Assembly (NCBI RefSeq): GCF_002005305.1
Contig: NZ_CP014782.1
Span: forward strand, 5,952,001-6,016,000
Reading direction: 5' to 3'
Length of the DNA stretch: 64,000 nucleotides
DNA from: Shewanella psychrophila
GTDB lineage: Bacteria; Pseudomonadota; Gammaproteobacteria; Enterobacterales; Shewanellaceae
A program made the position numbers and the translations under genes. Position 1 is the stretch's first letter. Each line of letters starts with the position of its first letter. Shown here piece after piece: positions 1 through 8,924 of this stretch. The notes below the pieces were generated by a model. That model had not been told where the DNA came from, searched no databases, and saw only the letters and a program-made list of their open reading frames with translations.

Positions 1-188
1 CTGAGCCTATGGTCAAGTTGCATACCTTAGGCGAGTCTTCGGTAGACTTTATTGTACGCCCCTGGGCGAAGCCAGAAGATTACTGGGATGTTTATTGGGA
101 TATTACCCGTGAAGTGAAGATGCGCTTCGACAGAGAAAACATCAGCATTCCGTTCCCACAACGCGATGTACATGTTTATCAAAGCTAA
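1..188 (+). CDS. MscS-family mechanosensitive channel, C-terminal part
   Basis: Only the last 61 codons and the stop (186-188) are inside the window; the reading frame begins at base 3. The peptide contains SSVDFIVRPWAKPEDYWDVY and ends IPFPQRDVHVYQS, which matches the cytoplasmic C-terminal domain of small-conductance mechanosensitive channels (MscS): the conserved 'RPW...YW' stretch and the terminal 'I.IPFPQRDVH' are family hallmarks. Such channels sit in the inner membrane and open under hypo-osmotic stress. The membrane domain lies upstream of the window, so subtype and full length cannot be judged. A strong palindromic terminator follows 36 bases after the stop. Confidence 0.9.
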   Translation, partial: EPMVKLHTLGESSVDFIVRPWAKPEDYWDVYWDITREVKMRFDRENISIPFPQRDVHVYQS

Positions 189-224
189 CAAGCGCTAACT
201 CCCATAGGTATAACACCACAGAAC

Positions 225-265
225 AAAGAGTTCCTAGGCTCTAGAGCCTAGGAACTCTTTTATAT
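225..265 (+). terminator. Rho-independent terminator after the MscS gene
   Basis: A perfect 36-base palindrome: AAAGAGTTCCTAGGCTCT (225-242) is followed at once by its exact reverse complement (243-260), with T-rich sequence after it. Because it starts with an A run and ends with a T run it could also act on minus-strand transcripts, but the minus gene fhs reads towards it only from its stop at 531. Confidence 0.85.
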
Positions 266-274
266 TATACCAAC

Positions 275-380
275 CTCATTAAATATCTGCTCAGTTCAGA
301 GCCGCTCAGGCTTTTCAATTCAAGACGTATTGATGTAGAAATGGTTATTCCCTTTTAAGTCAGTGCAACGCAGAAGTGAA
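275..380 (+). repeat. Dispersed intergenic repeat, copy A
   Basis: This non-coding stretch shares an ordered set of blocks with 13056-13135: ATTAAAT, then TCAGTT/TCAATT, then CTCAGG, then CTTTT-AATTCA, and finally TTTTAAG followed by TGCAAC(G/A)CAGAAGT. The order and spacing agree, so the two are diverged copies of one dispersed element. The remaining part of this gap (381-530) shows nothing I recognise. Confidence 0.55.
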
Positions 381-530
381 ACGCCAGAGAGGCTCACGTA
401 GTGCGGGTTTCAAGCCCTTTATGCTGCGTTAAATGTTCTCGATATAGAATAACTATTAGCTTCAAACATCCGCCTTGCCTACAGAACTTTGAACTCCCGC
501 TGAAAGATCACATATTCAATAGGGTTGGTA

Positions 531-2243
531 TTAAGCCAATCCAACTATCTCATCTTGCTCATTTATGTCGATATTCAGGTACCCTGGCTTCACGCCTAAG
601 CCTGGCATTGTCATCACCTTACCGACTAAGGCTGTAATAAAGCCTGCTCCAGCATTGATCTTAAATTGGGTTATTGGCAAATCAAAATCTTTGGGGATCC
701 CTTTCACCTTAGGATCATGACAGATAGACAAAGGAGTTTTGGCTACACAGATCCCTAATCCATCTAACCCTATGGCTTTTATCTGACTAAGCTGCTGTTT
801 TGCTTCGTCAGATAAGATTATCCCCTTCGCCCCATAGCCTGATTCGGCAATCGCCATTAGTTTTGCTTCCAAACTAGACTCTAAGGGATAGAGAAATCTA
901 AACTCAGAGGCTTGCTCTGTGGCACTGACGACGATTCTTGCTAGTGCCTCGGCGCCAGACGCTCCTTCACTAAAGGCATTACTGACTTCACAGCCAAAGG
1001 CGGATGTTTCAGCCACCGCCGATTTGAGCCATTGAAGTTCTTCTTCTGTATCTGTGGGGAACCGATTAATCGCCACCACCACTGGAATACCGTATTGACT
1101 CACATTGTCTATATGCCACTTTAGGTTAGCGAACCCGGCCACAAGTCGTTCCATATCCGGTAGATTAATATCATTTCGAGATTCGAGTCCAGAATTAGCC
1201 TTGAGGGCTTTTAGGGTCGCTACAACAACAGCCGTATCGGGCGCTCTGCCCGACTCTCTGACCTTGATATTACAAAATTTCTCGAAGCCCATATCTGAAC
1301 CGAAACCACCTTCCGTTATCACGAATTCTGACAGTTTTAGTGCGATTTTATCGGCAATAATCGATGAATTACCGTGTGCAATATTGGCAAAGGGACCAGC
1401 GTGGATAAGGCACGGGTCCCCGGTTAAGGTCTGCATCAGAGTAGGCTCTATCGCATCGCTCATAATGACTGTCATAGCACCTGCAACTCCTACATCTTCT
1501 GCGGTGATAGGGTGCCCTTGTGTATCTAATGCCAATATCAAACGGCCGATACGCCGACGCATATCCTTCAGACCCCGACTCAAGGCGAGTATAGCCATCA
1601 GCTCAGATGCCGCCGTAATATCGAAGCCGGAATCATGTACGGGCCCATTATTATCCCCTATCCCCACACTGATATTTCTTAAGCTACGCTCATTATGATC
1701 TACAACCCTGCGCCATAGGATCTGTTTAGCGTCGATATTAAGAGGATCAGATCCAGATTGCGCAACATACTCCTCTCGAGATAATCTGGATTCATGAAAA
1801 AGGCACGCATCGATAGCTGCGGCTGCCAAGTTGTGGGCACTGCTGACTGCATGGATATCGCCAGTGAGGTGCAGGTTAAGCTCCTCCATAGGCACGACCT
1901 GGGCAAATCCGCCACCAGCGGCCCCACCCTTTATACCAAATACAGGCCCCATGCTGGGCTGACGTATACAGGCAGTAGCACACTTACCTATGGCATTTAA
2001 CCCTTGAGTCAAGCCTATACTCGTGACCGTCTTACCTTCACCAAAAGGAGTCGGAGTCACAGCCGTGACAATCACCAGCTTCCCCTCCACGTTACCTTGC
2101 AGACGATTTAATATATCTAAACTAATCTTTGCCTTAGTATCGCCAAATAGCGATAGTTCACTGGCCTCTATCCCTAACTTAATAGCAATGTGGTTGATGG
2201 GTCTATGCTTCGCTTGGCGAGAGATCTCTATATCTGACAGCAT
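531..2243 (-). CDS. fhs: Formate-tetrahydrofolate ligase
   Basis: 570 codons. The enzyme makes 10-formyl-tetrahydrofolate from formate, ATP and THF in one-carbon metabolism, in the cytoplasm. The family's ATP-binding loop TPTPFGEGKT is at residues about 63-72, followed by the conserved tracts RQPSMGPVFGIKGGAAGGG, LTGDIHA and FANIAHGNSS; the protein ends in the usual MPGLGVKPGYLNIDI. Length fits the family (about 555-570). An AGGAG ribosome site lies about 8 bases before the ATG at 2243. It stands alone: 342 bases downstream to the MscS gene and 426 bases upstream carry no gene. The purN/folD neighbours common elsewhere are absent. Confidence 0.97.
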   Translation of the reverse strand: MLSDIEISRQAKHRPINHIAIKLGIEASELSLFGDTKAKISLDILNRLQGNVEGKLVIVTAVTPTPFGEGKTVTSIGLTQGLNAIGKCATACIRQPSMGPVFGIKGGAAGGGFAQVVPMEELNLHLTGDIHAVSSAHNLAAAAIDACLFHESRLSREEYVAQSGSDPLNIDAKQILWRRVVDHNERSLRNISVGIGDNNGPVHDSGFDITAASELMAILALSRGLKDMRRRIGRLILALDTQGHPITAEDVGVAGAMTVIMSDAIEPTLMQTLTGDPCLIHAGPFANIAHGNSSIIADKIALKLSEFVITEGGFGSDMGFEKFCNIKVRESGRAPDTAVVVATLKALKANSGLESRNDINLPDMERLVAGFANLKWHIDNVSQYGIPVVVAINRFPTDTEEELQWLKSAVAETSAFGCEVSNAFSEGASGAEALARIVVSATEQASEFRFLYPLESSLEAKLMAIAESGYGAKGIILSDEAKQQLSQIKAIGLDGLGICVAKTPLSICHDPKVKGIPKDFDLPITQFKINAGAGFITALVGKVMTMPGLGVKPGYLNIDINEQDEIVGLA

Positions 2244-2669
2244 TATTTTGCTCCTCTTCTTCTAGAGATGAATTGATTTAATTTGTATGTAGGGTGGTAG
2301 CCAAGAATATAGGCCATCTTTGACATGGGCTAAATACCCAAGAGAAGATTAGTGGAGCTTATTTAAGCTTTTTTGAATCTAAATCAATAAATAGTAATCT
2401 AGTAGACTAAAGCCACCATTTAAAGTCATATGAGTCAATCTATGAGTACTCTAGCTAAGCTGGATTGAAAACCAAATTGTCACCGACAGAGCAATTACAG
2501 TTCCCCGCTTTGAAATATCTGATTTTATCGCTGGCTTCTGGCGTATGAACACCTGAAAAATATCAGCTTAATTTCAAGCTCACTAAAATATCAGTAATGT
2601 ACTTTTAAAATACTGTTTTGGGCTTATACCGATTGATATCGGTATAAGCAATATCAAAAGTAACAAACG
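2244..2669. other. Gene-free interval with a palindrome
   Basis: The fhs promoter must lie here. The only clear structure is the hairpin GCTTATACCGAT (2622-2633), loop TGAT, ATCGGTATAAGC (2638-2649), a 12-bp perfect stem just past the stop of the cytochrome gene. It lacks a clean T tract, so it may be a palindromic intergenic repeat or a weak terminator. I see no coding signal in the rest. Confidence 0.6.
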
Positions 2670-2975
2670 TCATTTAGCCGTACTCATATATTTAATCAGT
2701 GCCGTGAACTCTTCATCGGTACAATCCATACATAAACCTTTTGGCGGCATCGCCCCAGTACCATTATTAGCGCTAGCTAATAATGCTGGCATGCCTTTAT
2801 CCAATCTAGGCCTCCAGGCAGCCACATCACCAGTCTTTGGTGCCCCTGCAGCCCCAGCTGCATGGCAGGCGGCACAAGTTTTATTGTATATTTCCTGAGC
2901 ATCTCGTGCCAGAGCCTGGATTGATAAACTGACAGCTATTGTAGTTACAATCATCAAAATAAGTGACTTTTTCAT
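2670..2975 (-). CDS. Small c5-type monohaem cytochrome c
   Basis: 101 codons. The N-terminus (about 23 residues, basic then hydrophobic, ending SIQALA) is a Sec signal peptide, so the mature protein of about 78 residues is periplasmic. One haem-binding CAACH motif is at residues 34-38; the likely axial methionine is in GAMPPKG (about 74-80); the later LCMDC supplies the cysteine pair typical of cytochrome c5. Proteins of this class shuttle electrons between periplasmic redox partners. In Shewanella several paralogues exist (ScyA among them), so I do not assign a symbol. An AGGAG site sits just upstream of the ATG. It is a single-gene unit between two gene-free intervals. Confidence 0.9.
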   Translation of the reverse strand: MKKSLILMIVTTIAVSLSIQALARDAQEIYNKTCAACHAAGAAGAPKTGDVAAWRPRLDKGMPALLASANNGTGAMPPKGLCMDCTDEEFTALIKYMSTAK

Positions 2976-3347
2976 ACACTCTCCTGGAAAATTAATTTTA
3001 CGAAATCAACAGGCTCCTCTCGGTAAGATGTCATTGATTAACGAATTCATGTCTCACATGAGATATATAGTATAACGATGTAAAAAACTCAATTTTGAAC
3101 TGAAGTTGATGACGAAACTCAAGTAGGTTAATTTAACTAAATTCAGTCTAATACCAAAAATATACATTTGGTAATCTATACTTGGGTCATGGCTCTTCCC
3201 AGCCGCTCTAAGCCCATTATAGGCAGTGTCAAGCTAGCAGAATTACAGCCGCACAGGCATCGAGTCAGATAAAGTTAAGCAAACAGCAATGGTTTAGCAT
3301 CTGGCAGGCCTCAACCGGACACAGTGTTTCTTAATCCCCAAAATTAG
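2976..3347. other. Gene-free interval
   Basis: No convincing gene. A 27-codon open frame begins at an ATG near 3188 but has no ribosome site and no recognisable family. The cytochrome gene's promoter should lie near its right end at 2976-3060. The interval is AT-rich and otherwise featureless to my reading. Confidence 0.5.
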
Positions 3348-3350
3348 AAA

Positions 3351-3376
3351 ACAAAAAAGGCGCCAATGGCGCCTTT
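3351..3376 (-). terminator. Rho-independent terminator of the MaoC-like gene
   Basis: On the minus strand the stem AAAGGCGCC / GGCGCCTTT (3368-3376 and 3356-3364, loop of 3) is followed by a T run (the A run at 3353-3358), 40 bases past the stop at 3416. Confidence 0.9.
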
Positions 3377-3415
3377 CTCTATTCAGTCATACTAATACCA
3401 AGCGGTATGTACCAA

Positions 3416-4300
3416 TCACAGGAAGCTGATTTTTCCTGAGAGATGTGGGCGACGACCCCTTTTATCTCTTAGCTCGAAGACTAAATTGTCTTCATCAGCC
3501 TCAGAATCGAAGCTAACGTCAGCAGGCATGAGTAGTGGCAACTTGAATGCCACTTCTACAGTACAGGGGCGCTCACCAATTTGCGGCATCATCTGAGCGA
3601 TACAGCGAGCCTTAGACCACATACCATGAGCTAACACACGATCGAAACCAAAACGTTTCGAGAGTACAGGATGAAGATGGATAAGATTATAGTCTCCTGA
3701 AGCTTTAGCATAACGGCGACCTAAATCATCGGCTAAACTCCAGGACTCGGGAGATTCCCAAACCATGGCATTAGCCTTAGGTGGGCGAACGCGGCGCTTA
3801 CCATTCTCGATACGATAGAGATATGTAGACAATGACTCCCACACTAATTCACCATCGACGAAGGCTTTCGAGACTAGATCGAATTCTAATCCGGAATCAG
3901 TTTCTGTGCTGCTCGTTAAGACGCACTCTATATCGAATTTTTCATCGACATTTAACACTCTGTGCTGAGAAATACTGTTCTTAAGGTGAATCATTCCAAG
4001 CAGTGGGAACGTGATGGCATCATGGGTAAAGATAACCGCATGCAGACGAAATGCCATAACATACATGTAAGTCATGGGCAGCGTCTTACCGTCGAAGTCG
4101 AAGCCACATACCGATGAGTATTGGGCGATCTTATCTTGAGACAAACTGACATTTGACGTTGAAACGTAGATCTTTGGCAAAGGCTGCTCATCCCACCCCG
4201 GCTTACGCCCGAAGAAGATCTTACGATAGAGGGAAAATAGAGAAGGCATCGCCTTCAATTCAATAGAATAATCATTTCCCACGTTAACCGAACCTTTCAA
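3416..4300 (-). CDS. MaoC-like acyl dehydratase-domain protein
   Basis: 294 codons. The C-terminal part carries the hydratase signature around residues 195-225: YAKASGDYNLIHLHP, then HGMWSKARC. This is the hot-dog fold of MaoC/(R)-specific enoyl-CoA hydratases, with the catalytic Asp/His pair at the positions expected (D in GDYN, H in LIHLHP). The N-terminal half looks like a second, degenerate hot-dog domain, as in double-domain members. The substrate is unknown; related proteins act on acyl-CoA thioesters in the cytoplasm. It is a lone gene with its own terminator. Confidence 0.8.
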   Translation of the reverse strand: MKGSVNVGNDYSIELKAMPSLFSLYRKIFFGRKPGWDEQPLPKIYVSTSNVSLSQDKIAQYSSVCGFDFDGKTLPMTYMYVMAFRLHAVIFTHDAITFPLLGMIHLKNSISQHRVLNVDEKFDIECVLTSSTETDSGLEFDLVSKAFVDGELVWESLSTYLYRIENGKRRVRPPKANAMVWESPESWSLADDLGRRYAKASGDYNLIHLHPVLSKRFGFDRVLAHGMWSKARCIAQMMPQIGERPCTVEVAFKLPLLMPADVSFDSEADEDNLVFELRDKRGRRPHLSGKISFL

Positions 4301-4545
4301 ATTTTATATCACCAAACAGATTTCAAGCCGGCAAGTATACCTTAAAGTAAGTAAGATGCGCTAAATTCAAACAGAATTAATCTACTTAAAAAAGTTTTGA
4401 GCGTACAAAAGACGGAGGACTTATATGAAATCATACTAGATCTTAAGAATTAAAAGTGTAAAACAGATACCACAAGATTCAGAGCTGATTAATGACCGGG
4501 TAACAATGTCATTTAAAAGGATGTCTTAGTGATAAAACCCAACCT

Positions 4546-5172
4546 TCAAAACAGCTCGACTTGGTTATCCTCTTGCTTTTTGACGAGATTATTAAGATAG
4601 ACCTTCTCTTCAGTCATCATCTGATTTATGCGTGCAGGTGACATACGTTTCAACAAAACTTTACCGCTATTAGGATGAAATAGTACTTTACGCGGCCAGG
4701 GACCGCCCAAGTCATCCGACTCTATAGCTATCCCCTCAAGTTTCAGGTACTCCTTCACAAACTCTATGTTTGATTGTCCGACATTGAGCACAGATGATTT
4801 GGTCATTCGGGCTCCTCCAAAAACTTTTGCCTTTAACCTCTGTCGTTGGCCACCAGAGGTCAAAATACCATTGATCAATTGCTCCATGGCCAAGTTTCCA
4901 TAACGACATGAATAACTTGTTAGTTGATGCCAATCTTCATGGAGTTCTTTCTCGGGCAAGAGGAAGTGATTCAAGCCACCGATCCCCAATAAAGGATCCC
5001 AAATACAGGCAGCAACACAGGAACCAAGACGAGTGAAAATATACTCATCATGTGAGGATATATAGAAAGCGCCGGGATCGACCCTGGCTATGACCTTGTT
5101 ATGCTTCTTATCCCAATTTCTGGGGATCTCCTCGAACCCCATTCGTGGGGGAGGAATTGCGATAGCTTGCAT
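4546..5172 (-). CDS. cheD: Chemoreceptor glutamine deamidase CheD
   Basis: 208 codons. CheD deamidates specific glutamines on methyl-accepting chemoreceptors and in some bacteria interacts with CheC. The catalytic block is clear: FTRLGSCVAACIWDP at about residues 46-60 contains Thr47 and the nucleophile Cys52, and GGLNHFLLPE supplies His69. KVFGGARM and the later N(V)GQSN.EFV are also family-conserved. The start is supported by a GGAGG site about 8 bases upstream of the ATG at 5172. It is an orphan: no che operon, receptor or cheC is next to it, although a two-receiver response regulator lies 5 kb away. Confidence 0.95.
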   Translation of the reverse strand: MQAIAIPPPRMGFEEIPRNWDKKHNKVIARVDPGAFYISSHDEYIFTRLGSCVAACIWDPLLGIGGLNHFLLPEKELHEDWHQLTSYSCRYGNLAMEQLINGILTSGGQRQRLKAKVFGGARMTKSSVLNVGQSNIEFVKEYLKLEGIAIESDDLGGPWPRKVLFHPNSGKVLLKRMSPARINQMMTEEKVYLNNLVKKQEDNQVELF

Positions 5173-5342
5173 TCAGCCTCCTTGCTGCTAATCGAGTCCA
5201 CTCAAACACGATCCAAAATATGGGTATCATTTTGAGTGCTAATCTGAGTCCAAAGTATAGTCAGGCAAAAACAAACTAGCCCTAATACTTAGTCCTTATT
5301 TAATCCTTACCTAATTAGGGCTAGAATTAACAGGTATCAGTT

Positions 5343-6224
5343 TTAATCGCATTCCTGTTGCCAACAACTTTTCACCTTAGCACCGTACTCAGTCATCTCC
5401 ATGGGAATGCTTCTATCTCCAACCAAGTGGCCTGCACCGATAATGATAAATAACGGATGCTGCGTATCAGGATCTTGCATTAGCTCTCGAATTCTCTTCG
5501 CCATATCGATATTGCGTTGCCAGAGCAATTTCTCCAGCATTAAGGTATCTTCCTCATCTGACATCTGCCCCTCCATAAGCTCGGTGATATGGTCCGCATC
5601 CCCAGTTCGCCACGCCGTGATCAGACCATGCATATCTTCGTCCGGTGACTCAATGGCTTCTCTCACCATGGCCCATTGAGACTCCTCATCGAAGGAAGAA
5701 AGTAACTGAAACTGGAACTCAGTGCTCTCTAACTCTAACAAGGGACGGCCTTGATTCTTAGCAATAAACCTCTGATCCACGCCATAAGCGGCACTGTAAC
5801 CTAACTCCTCGAACCGACTCATTCCCAGTTGCATTGACTGAAGCCAAGGCGCAAATCCACTCAATGCTGCACACACATTGGCTCTTTGCTTACAGTAGGC
5901 ATCGAGTACATTCTTAGTTTCGACGTCTATGGGAAGTTTATTCAAGCCATATTTTCTTATCAAAGCCATGATATCGGCACTGCCAGCATCAGCCTCGACA
6001 ACCAAAGACCCTGCCGACTCAAATTTTGATTCAATTAGCGGAGCCATAGGGTAAAAATCAGCCTGTCCCACATGAATGGAACCGAGTAGATAGGCCGTTT
6101 GTCCTTGATAGTCAATCTGAAAGAAAGGAGGCCTATCCTCTACTGCGGCCTGAGCTGATGAGATAAACCCCGAAAATACGAGCCATACAACACCGAATAA
6201 TAACCTATGCCGACTTGTTGCCAT
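5343..6224 (-). CDS. TraB/GumN family protein, exported
   Basis: 293 codons. A signal peptide of about 27 residues (basic start, hydrophobic core, ending SSAQA) implies export. The family's two signature blocks are present: LLGSIHVG at about residues 46-53 and GAGHLVGD near residue 263, which hold the presumed metal-binding or catalytic residues; FESAGSLVVEAD is also typical. TraB/GumN proteins are thought to be hydrolase-like, and their substrate in this setting is unknown. It is divergent from the PriC-like gene, with a 56-base shared promoter region, so the two may be co-regulated. Confidence 0.85.
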   Translation of the reverse strand: MATSRHRLLFGVVWLVFSGFISSAQAAVEDRPPFFQIDYQGQTAYLLGSIHVGQADFYPMAPLIESKFESAGSLVVEADAGSADIMALIRKYGLNKLPIDVETKNVLDAYCKQRANVCAALSGFAPWLQSMQLGMSRFEELGYSAAYGVDQRFIAKNQGRPLLELESTEFQFQLLSSFDEESQWAMVREAIESPDEDMHGLITAWRTGDADHITELMEGQMSDEEDTLMLEKLLWQRNIDMAKRIRELMQDPDTQHPLFIIIGAGHLVGDRSIPMEMTEYGAKVKSCWQQECD

Positions 6225-6280
6225 CTGATTAGCCCCTTATAATCTCGATAATTTAAAAGTTTATGCAATGAGAGGCTGTT

Positions 6281-6592
6281 ATGCCACACACACGTGTTAT
6301 TGAACAATTGAAACAAAACTTACAATCAGCCTATCGTAAATCCATAGATGCAGATGGCAAGCTTGATGAGTTAAAAAAAGCGGGCCATGTAAAGTTCAAT
6401 AGAATTTTTACTCAAGATGAAGGGTTCACCACCAACAGCAATCGCTTCAAGCCCTACGTTCAGGAGCTTGCCGATGAGCTCGAAGAACTGCCGACTGATG
6501 GCGAAAAGATGCCTGCGGCACTAGAGAAGTTTGTACGTAAGTTAGGTGTCTTGATTCAAACATTACAAGCATTTAAAGAGCAATCAAAGTAA
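6281..6592 (+). CDS. Short PriC-like (primosomal protein N'') protein
   Basis: 103 codons, rich in charged residues and predicted almost wholly helical. The pattern F.R.(I)FT......N.FKPYVQEL..EL..LP......A.EKFVRKLG.LIQTLQAF resembles the helical core of PriC, which helps reload DnaB at stalled forks, but the protein is much shorter than E. coli PriC (about 175 residues). I infer a reduced PriC-like protein; the evidence is pattern only. A GAGAGG ribosome site precedes the ATG by about 6 bases. A strong terminator follows. Confidence 0.5.
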   Translation: MPHTRVIEQLKQNLQSAYRKSIDADGKLDELKKAGHVKFNRIFTQDEGFTTNSNRFKPYVQELADELEELPTDGEKMPAALEKFVRKLGVLIQTLQAFKEQSK

Positions 6593-6616
6593 TTTGCACG
6601 CTCTGAACATATAACT

Positions 6617-6660
6617 AAAAAGGCTAAATAAGCGATGAGCTCATTTAGCCTTTTTGTTTT
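6617..6660 (+). terminator. Rho-independent terminator after the PriC-like gene
   Basis: AAAAAGGCTAAAT (6617-6629) pairs with ATTTAGCCTTTTT (6643-6655) around a 13-base loop, followed by GTTTT. It also has an A run on the left, so it can serve the convergent DUF3016 gene on the minus strand. Confidence 0.88.
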
Positions 6661-6685
6661 TAACCCATGAAAACTGATCTATATC

Positions 6686-7222
6686 TTAGATTTTAGGCTC
6701 AACCGTTTTCTTCATCCAGTCTGCAAGTAACTTGTTCTCATATCTTAAAGGCTTATCATTCACACGACCTATGTTATGCATGAAACCCATGTCGGTCAGT
6801 TTTTCGTTACCAACCATGACCACCTTATCGCCCTCAAGTACTGAATAACTAAAGGTAATGCGAGGCGGATAGATATCTTTGATCAAGCGAATATCGTTCA
6901 TCGTAGCACCGAATGTCGGTCTAACATCGCCAGCAAGATCTAAATCAGTCACTATTAACTCAAGTTTTTGTTCAGGCTTGAGAACTTTACTCGCTTCTTT
7001 ATCCAGGTCCTTAGTTAATGTTTCAAACGTACGAGCCTCATAACGCGACTGAATATCGCTTGCCGCTTTGACATCACGGAAACTCTTAGGGTCTTGCCAA
7101 GTGATCTTGACCACACCTTGCTCTGTCACTGGATTTTCAGCCACTTCATCGGCAACCGCGAAACCAGAAAGCATCGCTCCAGAAACCATAGTTCCTGCTA
7201 GTAATAGATGGGTTAACTTCAT
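6686..7222 (-). CDS. DUF3016-family exported protein
   Basis: 178 codons from the chosen start. A longer frame reaches 7267, but the ATG at 7222 (MKLTHLLLAG) is preceded by a near-perfect AGGAGG site and begins a proper signal peptide ending FAVA-D, so it is the true start. The mature protein has the DUF3016 pattern: V.ITWQDP..FRD(V)..A, a run of KLEL.VTDLDLAGD, then IRL(I)KDIYPPRI.FSY and GNEKLTDMGFM. Function is unknown; an envelope location is inferred from the signal peptide. It is a single-gene unit. Confidence 0.85.
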   Translation of the reverse strand: MKLTHLLLAGTMVSGAMLSGFAVADEVAENPVTEQGVVKITWQDPKSFRDVKAASDIQSRYEARTFETLTKDLDKEASKVLKPEQKLELIVTDLDLAGDVRPTFGATMNDIRLIKDIYPPRITFSYSVLEGDKVVMVGNEKLTDMGFMHNIGRVNDKPLRYENKLLADWMKKTVEPKI

Positions 7223-7449
7223 ATCAGCCTCCTGGGCTAAGTGTTCTATATGGCATTTAGCGTACAAAATCTAACCTGAATATGAGCTTAATGCAAAACA
7301 ATTAATACCTATTCATGTATATAGTGCACCACTTATATTAGACCGTAACGCACTAGATTTAATTACATAATAATTAGATAAAACTGTATCAAAAATTATC
7401 ACGGATAAATAGAATAGTGACAATCAATGCTAAACAACCCTGACATAAA

Positions 7450-7755
7450 ATGAAAAATGCCCCCGCGATTATTCTAGTGACTCTGATTTTCATCGCTCTT
7501 GGTGCTAGCCTCTACCTCATTAATAGCTCTGAAAAGAGTCATTCACCTGAAACTTGGTCCTCCTTTGTCTATACCGGGGGCTACGATTCGGGTCGATATA
7601 AGAAGCAAGATGACTTCACCAGCTATGAGACCTGCCGTGAACACGCATTAAAAACATCGATCCAGTATGATAATGCCCCCTGGGAATGTGGGCTAAGGTG
7701 CCGCTTCGACTCCAGCCGACAGGGATTCCAATGTGAAACAATGACAAGTGAATAA
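7450..7755 (+). CDS. Small membrane-anchored protein with four cysteines, unknown
   Basis: 101 codons. Not recognised. Residues about 5-25 form one hydrophobic segment, so the protein is either anchored with its C-terminus in the periplasm or processed there. The outer part has four cysteines (ETCREH, WECGLRC, FQCETM), consistent with two disulphides in the periplasm. The ribosome site is poor. It lies upstream of the next small secreted protein with 99 bases between them, and a shared transcript is possible. Confidence 0.6.
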   Translation: MKNAPAIILVTLIFIALGASLYLINSSEKSHSPETWSSFVYTGGYDSGRYKKQDDFTSYETCREHALKTSIQYDNAPWECGLRCRFDSSRQGFQCETMTSE

Positions 7756-7854
7756 GCTTCTTTATTCGCCACCTAATTTTACTGACATCGCCAACAGTTC
7801 AGCAGACATTCAAGTTGACGATGATAATATCCACAAAATATCCATCCAAGCACT

Positions 7855-8148
7855 ATGAGTATGACTATGACTTTTTCACTAAAAAATATATTAATGATCT
7901 CTCTTCTCACCACATCTTCTTTAGTGAGTGCCACCGACCTGACTAACTTAGAGATAGATGAGACTAAAGCCACTGCCGACGAAGTGCTTAGCCAGTATCA
8001 AGCCCTAAACGAAGAGATGGATGCAGAGACACAATTAGACAAGATAGATCAGCAACTCGACCAAGAAAACCTCGAACTGCTGCAGCCGATCTGTACCGAA
8101 TACTCTATCGACATAGATACGGGTGAAGAGCTCTGTACCACACAATAA
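7855..8148 (+). CDS. Small secreted protein with C-terminal cysteine pair, unknown
   Basis: 97 codons; the exact start is uncertain because three ATGs (7855, 7861, 7867) follow one another without a clear ribosome site. Residues about 6-26 form a signal peptide ending SLVSA. The mature part is very acidic and probably helical (EVLSQYQALNEEMDAETQLD). Two cysteines stand in the tail ICTEYSIDIDTGEELC. The tail matches that of the protein at 8508-8825 (ICDEHGREYDNATEVC), which suggests paralogy. Function unknown. Confidence 0.65.
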   Translation: MSMTMTFSLKNILMISLLTTSSLVSATDLTNLEIDETKATADEVLSQYQALNEEMDAETQLDKIDQQLDQENLELLQPICTEYSIDIDTGEELCTTQ

Positions 8149-8507
8149 TCCCAATTACTCTTCCCACATGCTGTGACTAGTGCTTTGGTTACAGCCGAAG
8201 AAAATACTAGAGCGAGGTAAGAGCTTCTACCTCGCTTCCCTCTCTACTCATAAGCTACACGCGATAGCCTCCACTCTCTCTACCTCCCAGTTTAAATCAG
8301 ATAGCTCAATTTTCATTCAGCTTAGGTTCATACTTTACCGTTTAACATACTGAATAAGTTAACGAGCACTAGCACTCTTTTGAAACAAGGTTTCGAAAGA
8401 ACAAGCTTAATACCAGAAGATGACACCTCTTCATCGACAATTTAGATAAATACCGACGAAGAGCAAATATTTCCTTATCTGGTCACAATACACTTTGGAG
8501 ACTTTTT
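8149..8507. other. Gene-free interval with a terminator-like hairpin
   Basis: It holds the hairpin AGCGAGGTA (8211-8219) / TACCTCGCT (8228-8236), a 9-bp perfect stem with an 8-base loop and only a weak pyrimidine-rich tail, likely ending the upstream small-protein transcript. The remainder should contain the promoter of the gene at 8508; no further structure is evident. Confidence 0.6.
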
Positions 8508-8825
8508 ATGAGCCATGCCATCACGAAAACTAAAATCAACTTCTCTGGTAAAGTTGCACTATTTTCAGTCTTTATCATAGGCGCAATGATCACAGGCCAA
8601 GCGTCTGCCAATGATTTTACCCCATCAGAGCAAGCAGCCATCGATCAACATATGGAGCTTTTGTCTGAGCAGCAAGTCAAGTCTGACGAAGCTATGATAG
8701 ATAACCAGCAACAGGGCTTCGATGCAGGATTAGAGAAGGCTGAAAACAAGTTTATGACTAATATCTGTGATGAACACGGGCGTGAATATGATAATGCCAC
8801 CGAGGTTTGTTACGAGCAGAAGTAA
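8508..8825 (+). CDS. Small secreted protein, paralogue-like of 7855-8148
   Basis: 105 codons with a TTGGAG site about 8 bases before the ATG. Residues 13-34 form the hydrophobic core of a signal peptide ending GQASA-N. The mature protein is acidic and helical (EQAAIDQHMELLSEQQ) and ends with two cysteines in ICDEHGREYDNATEVC. The same layout (signal, acidic helix, I-C-x-E, about 6 residues, D-x(2,3)-E-x-C) is seen in 7855-8148. I do not know a function; an envelope role stabilised by one disulphide is an inference. Confidence 0.65.
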   Translation: MSHAITKTKINFSGKVALFSVFIIGAMITGQASANDFTPSEQAAIDQHMELLSEQQVKSDEAMIDNQQQGFDAGLEKAENKFMTNICDEHGREYDNATEVCYEQK

Positions 8826-8855
8826 GCTATCCACTAAGACCTATCGATATTCAGC

Positions 8856-8883
8856 AAAAAAGCGAGGTTAGCCTCGCTTTTTT
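8856..8883 (+). terminator. Rho-independent terminator
   Basis: AAAAAAGCGAGG (8856-8867) pairs with CCTCGCTTTTTT (8872-8883) around a TTAG loop. It serves the small secreted protein gene, and by its A run also the convergent DUF4240 gene. Confidence 0.9.
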
Positions 8884-8924
8884 GCTTTCTGTTCTACTCA
8901 AATATGAGCCAAGCATAAGCCTGT

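Noticed and set aside
1105..1698. 197-codon plus-strand frame inside fhs
   Set aside because: Antisense shadow of a well-conserved enzyme; no ribosome site and Ser/Ile/Arg-rich composition typical of shadows.
3188..3271. 27-codon frame in the gap after the cytochrome gene
   Set aside because: No ribosome site, no recognisable family, very short.
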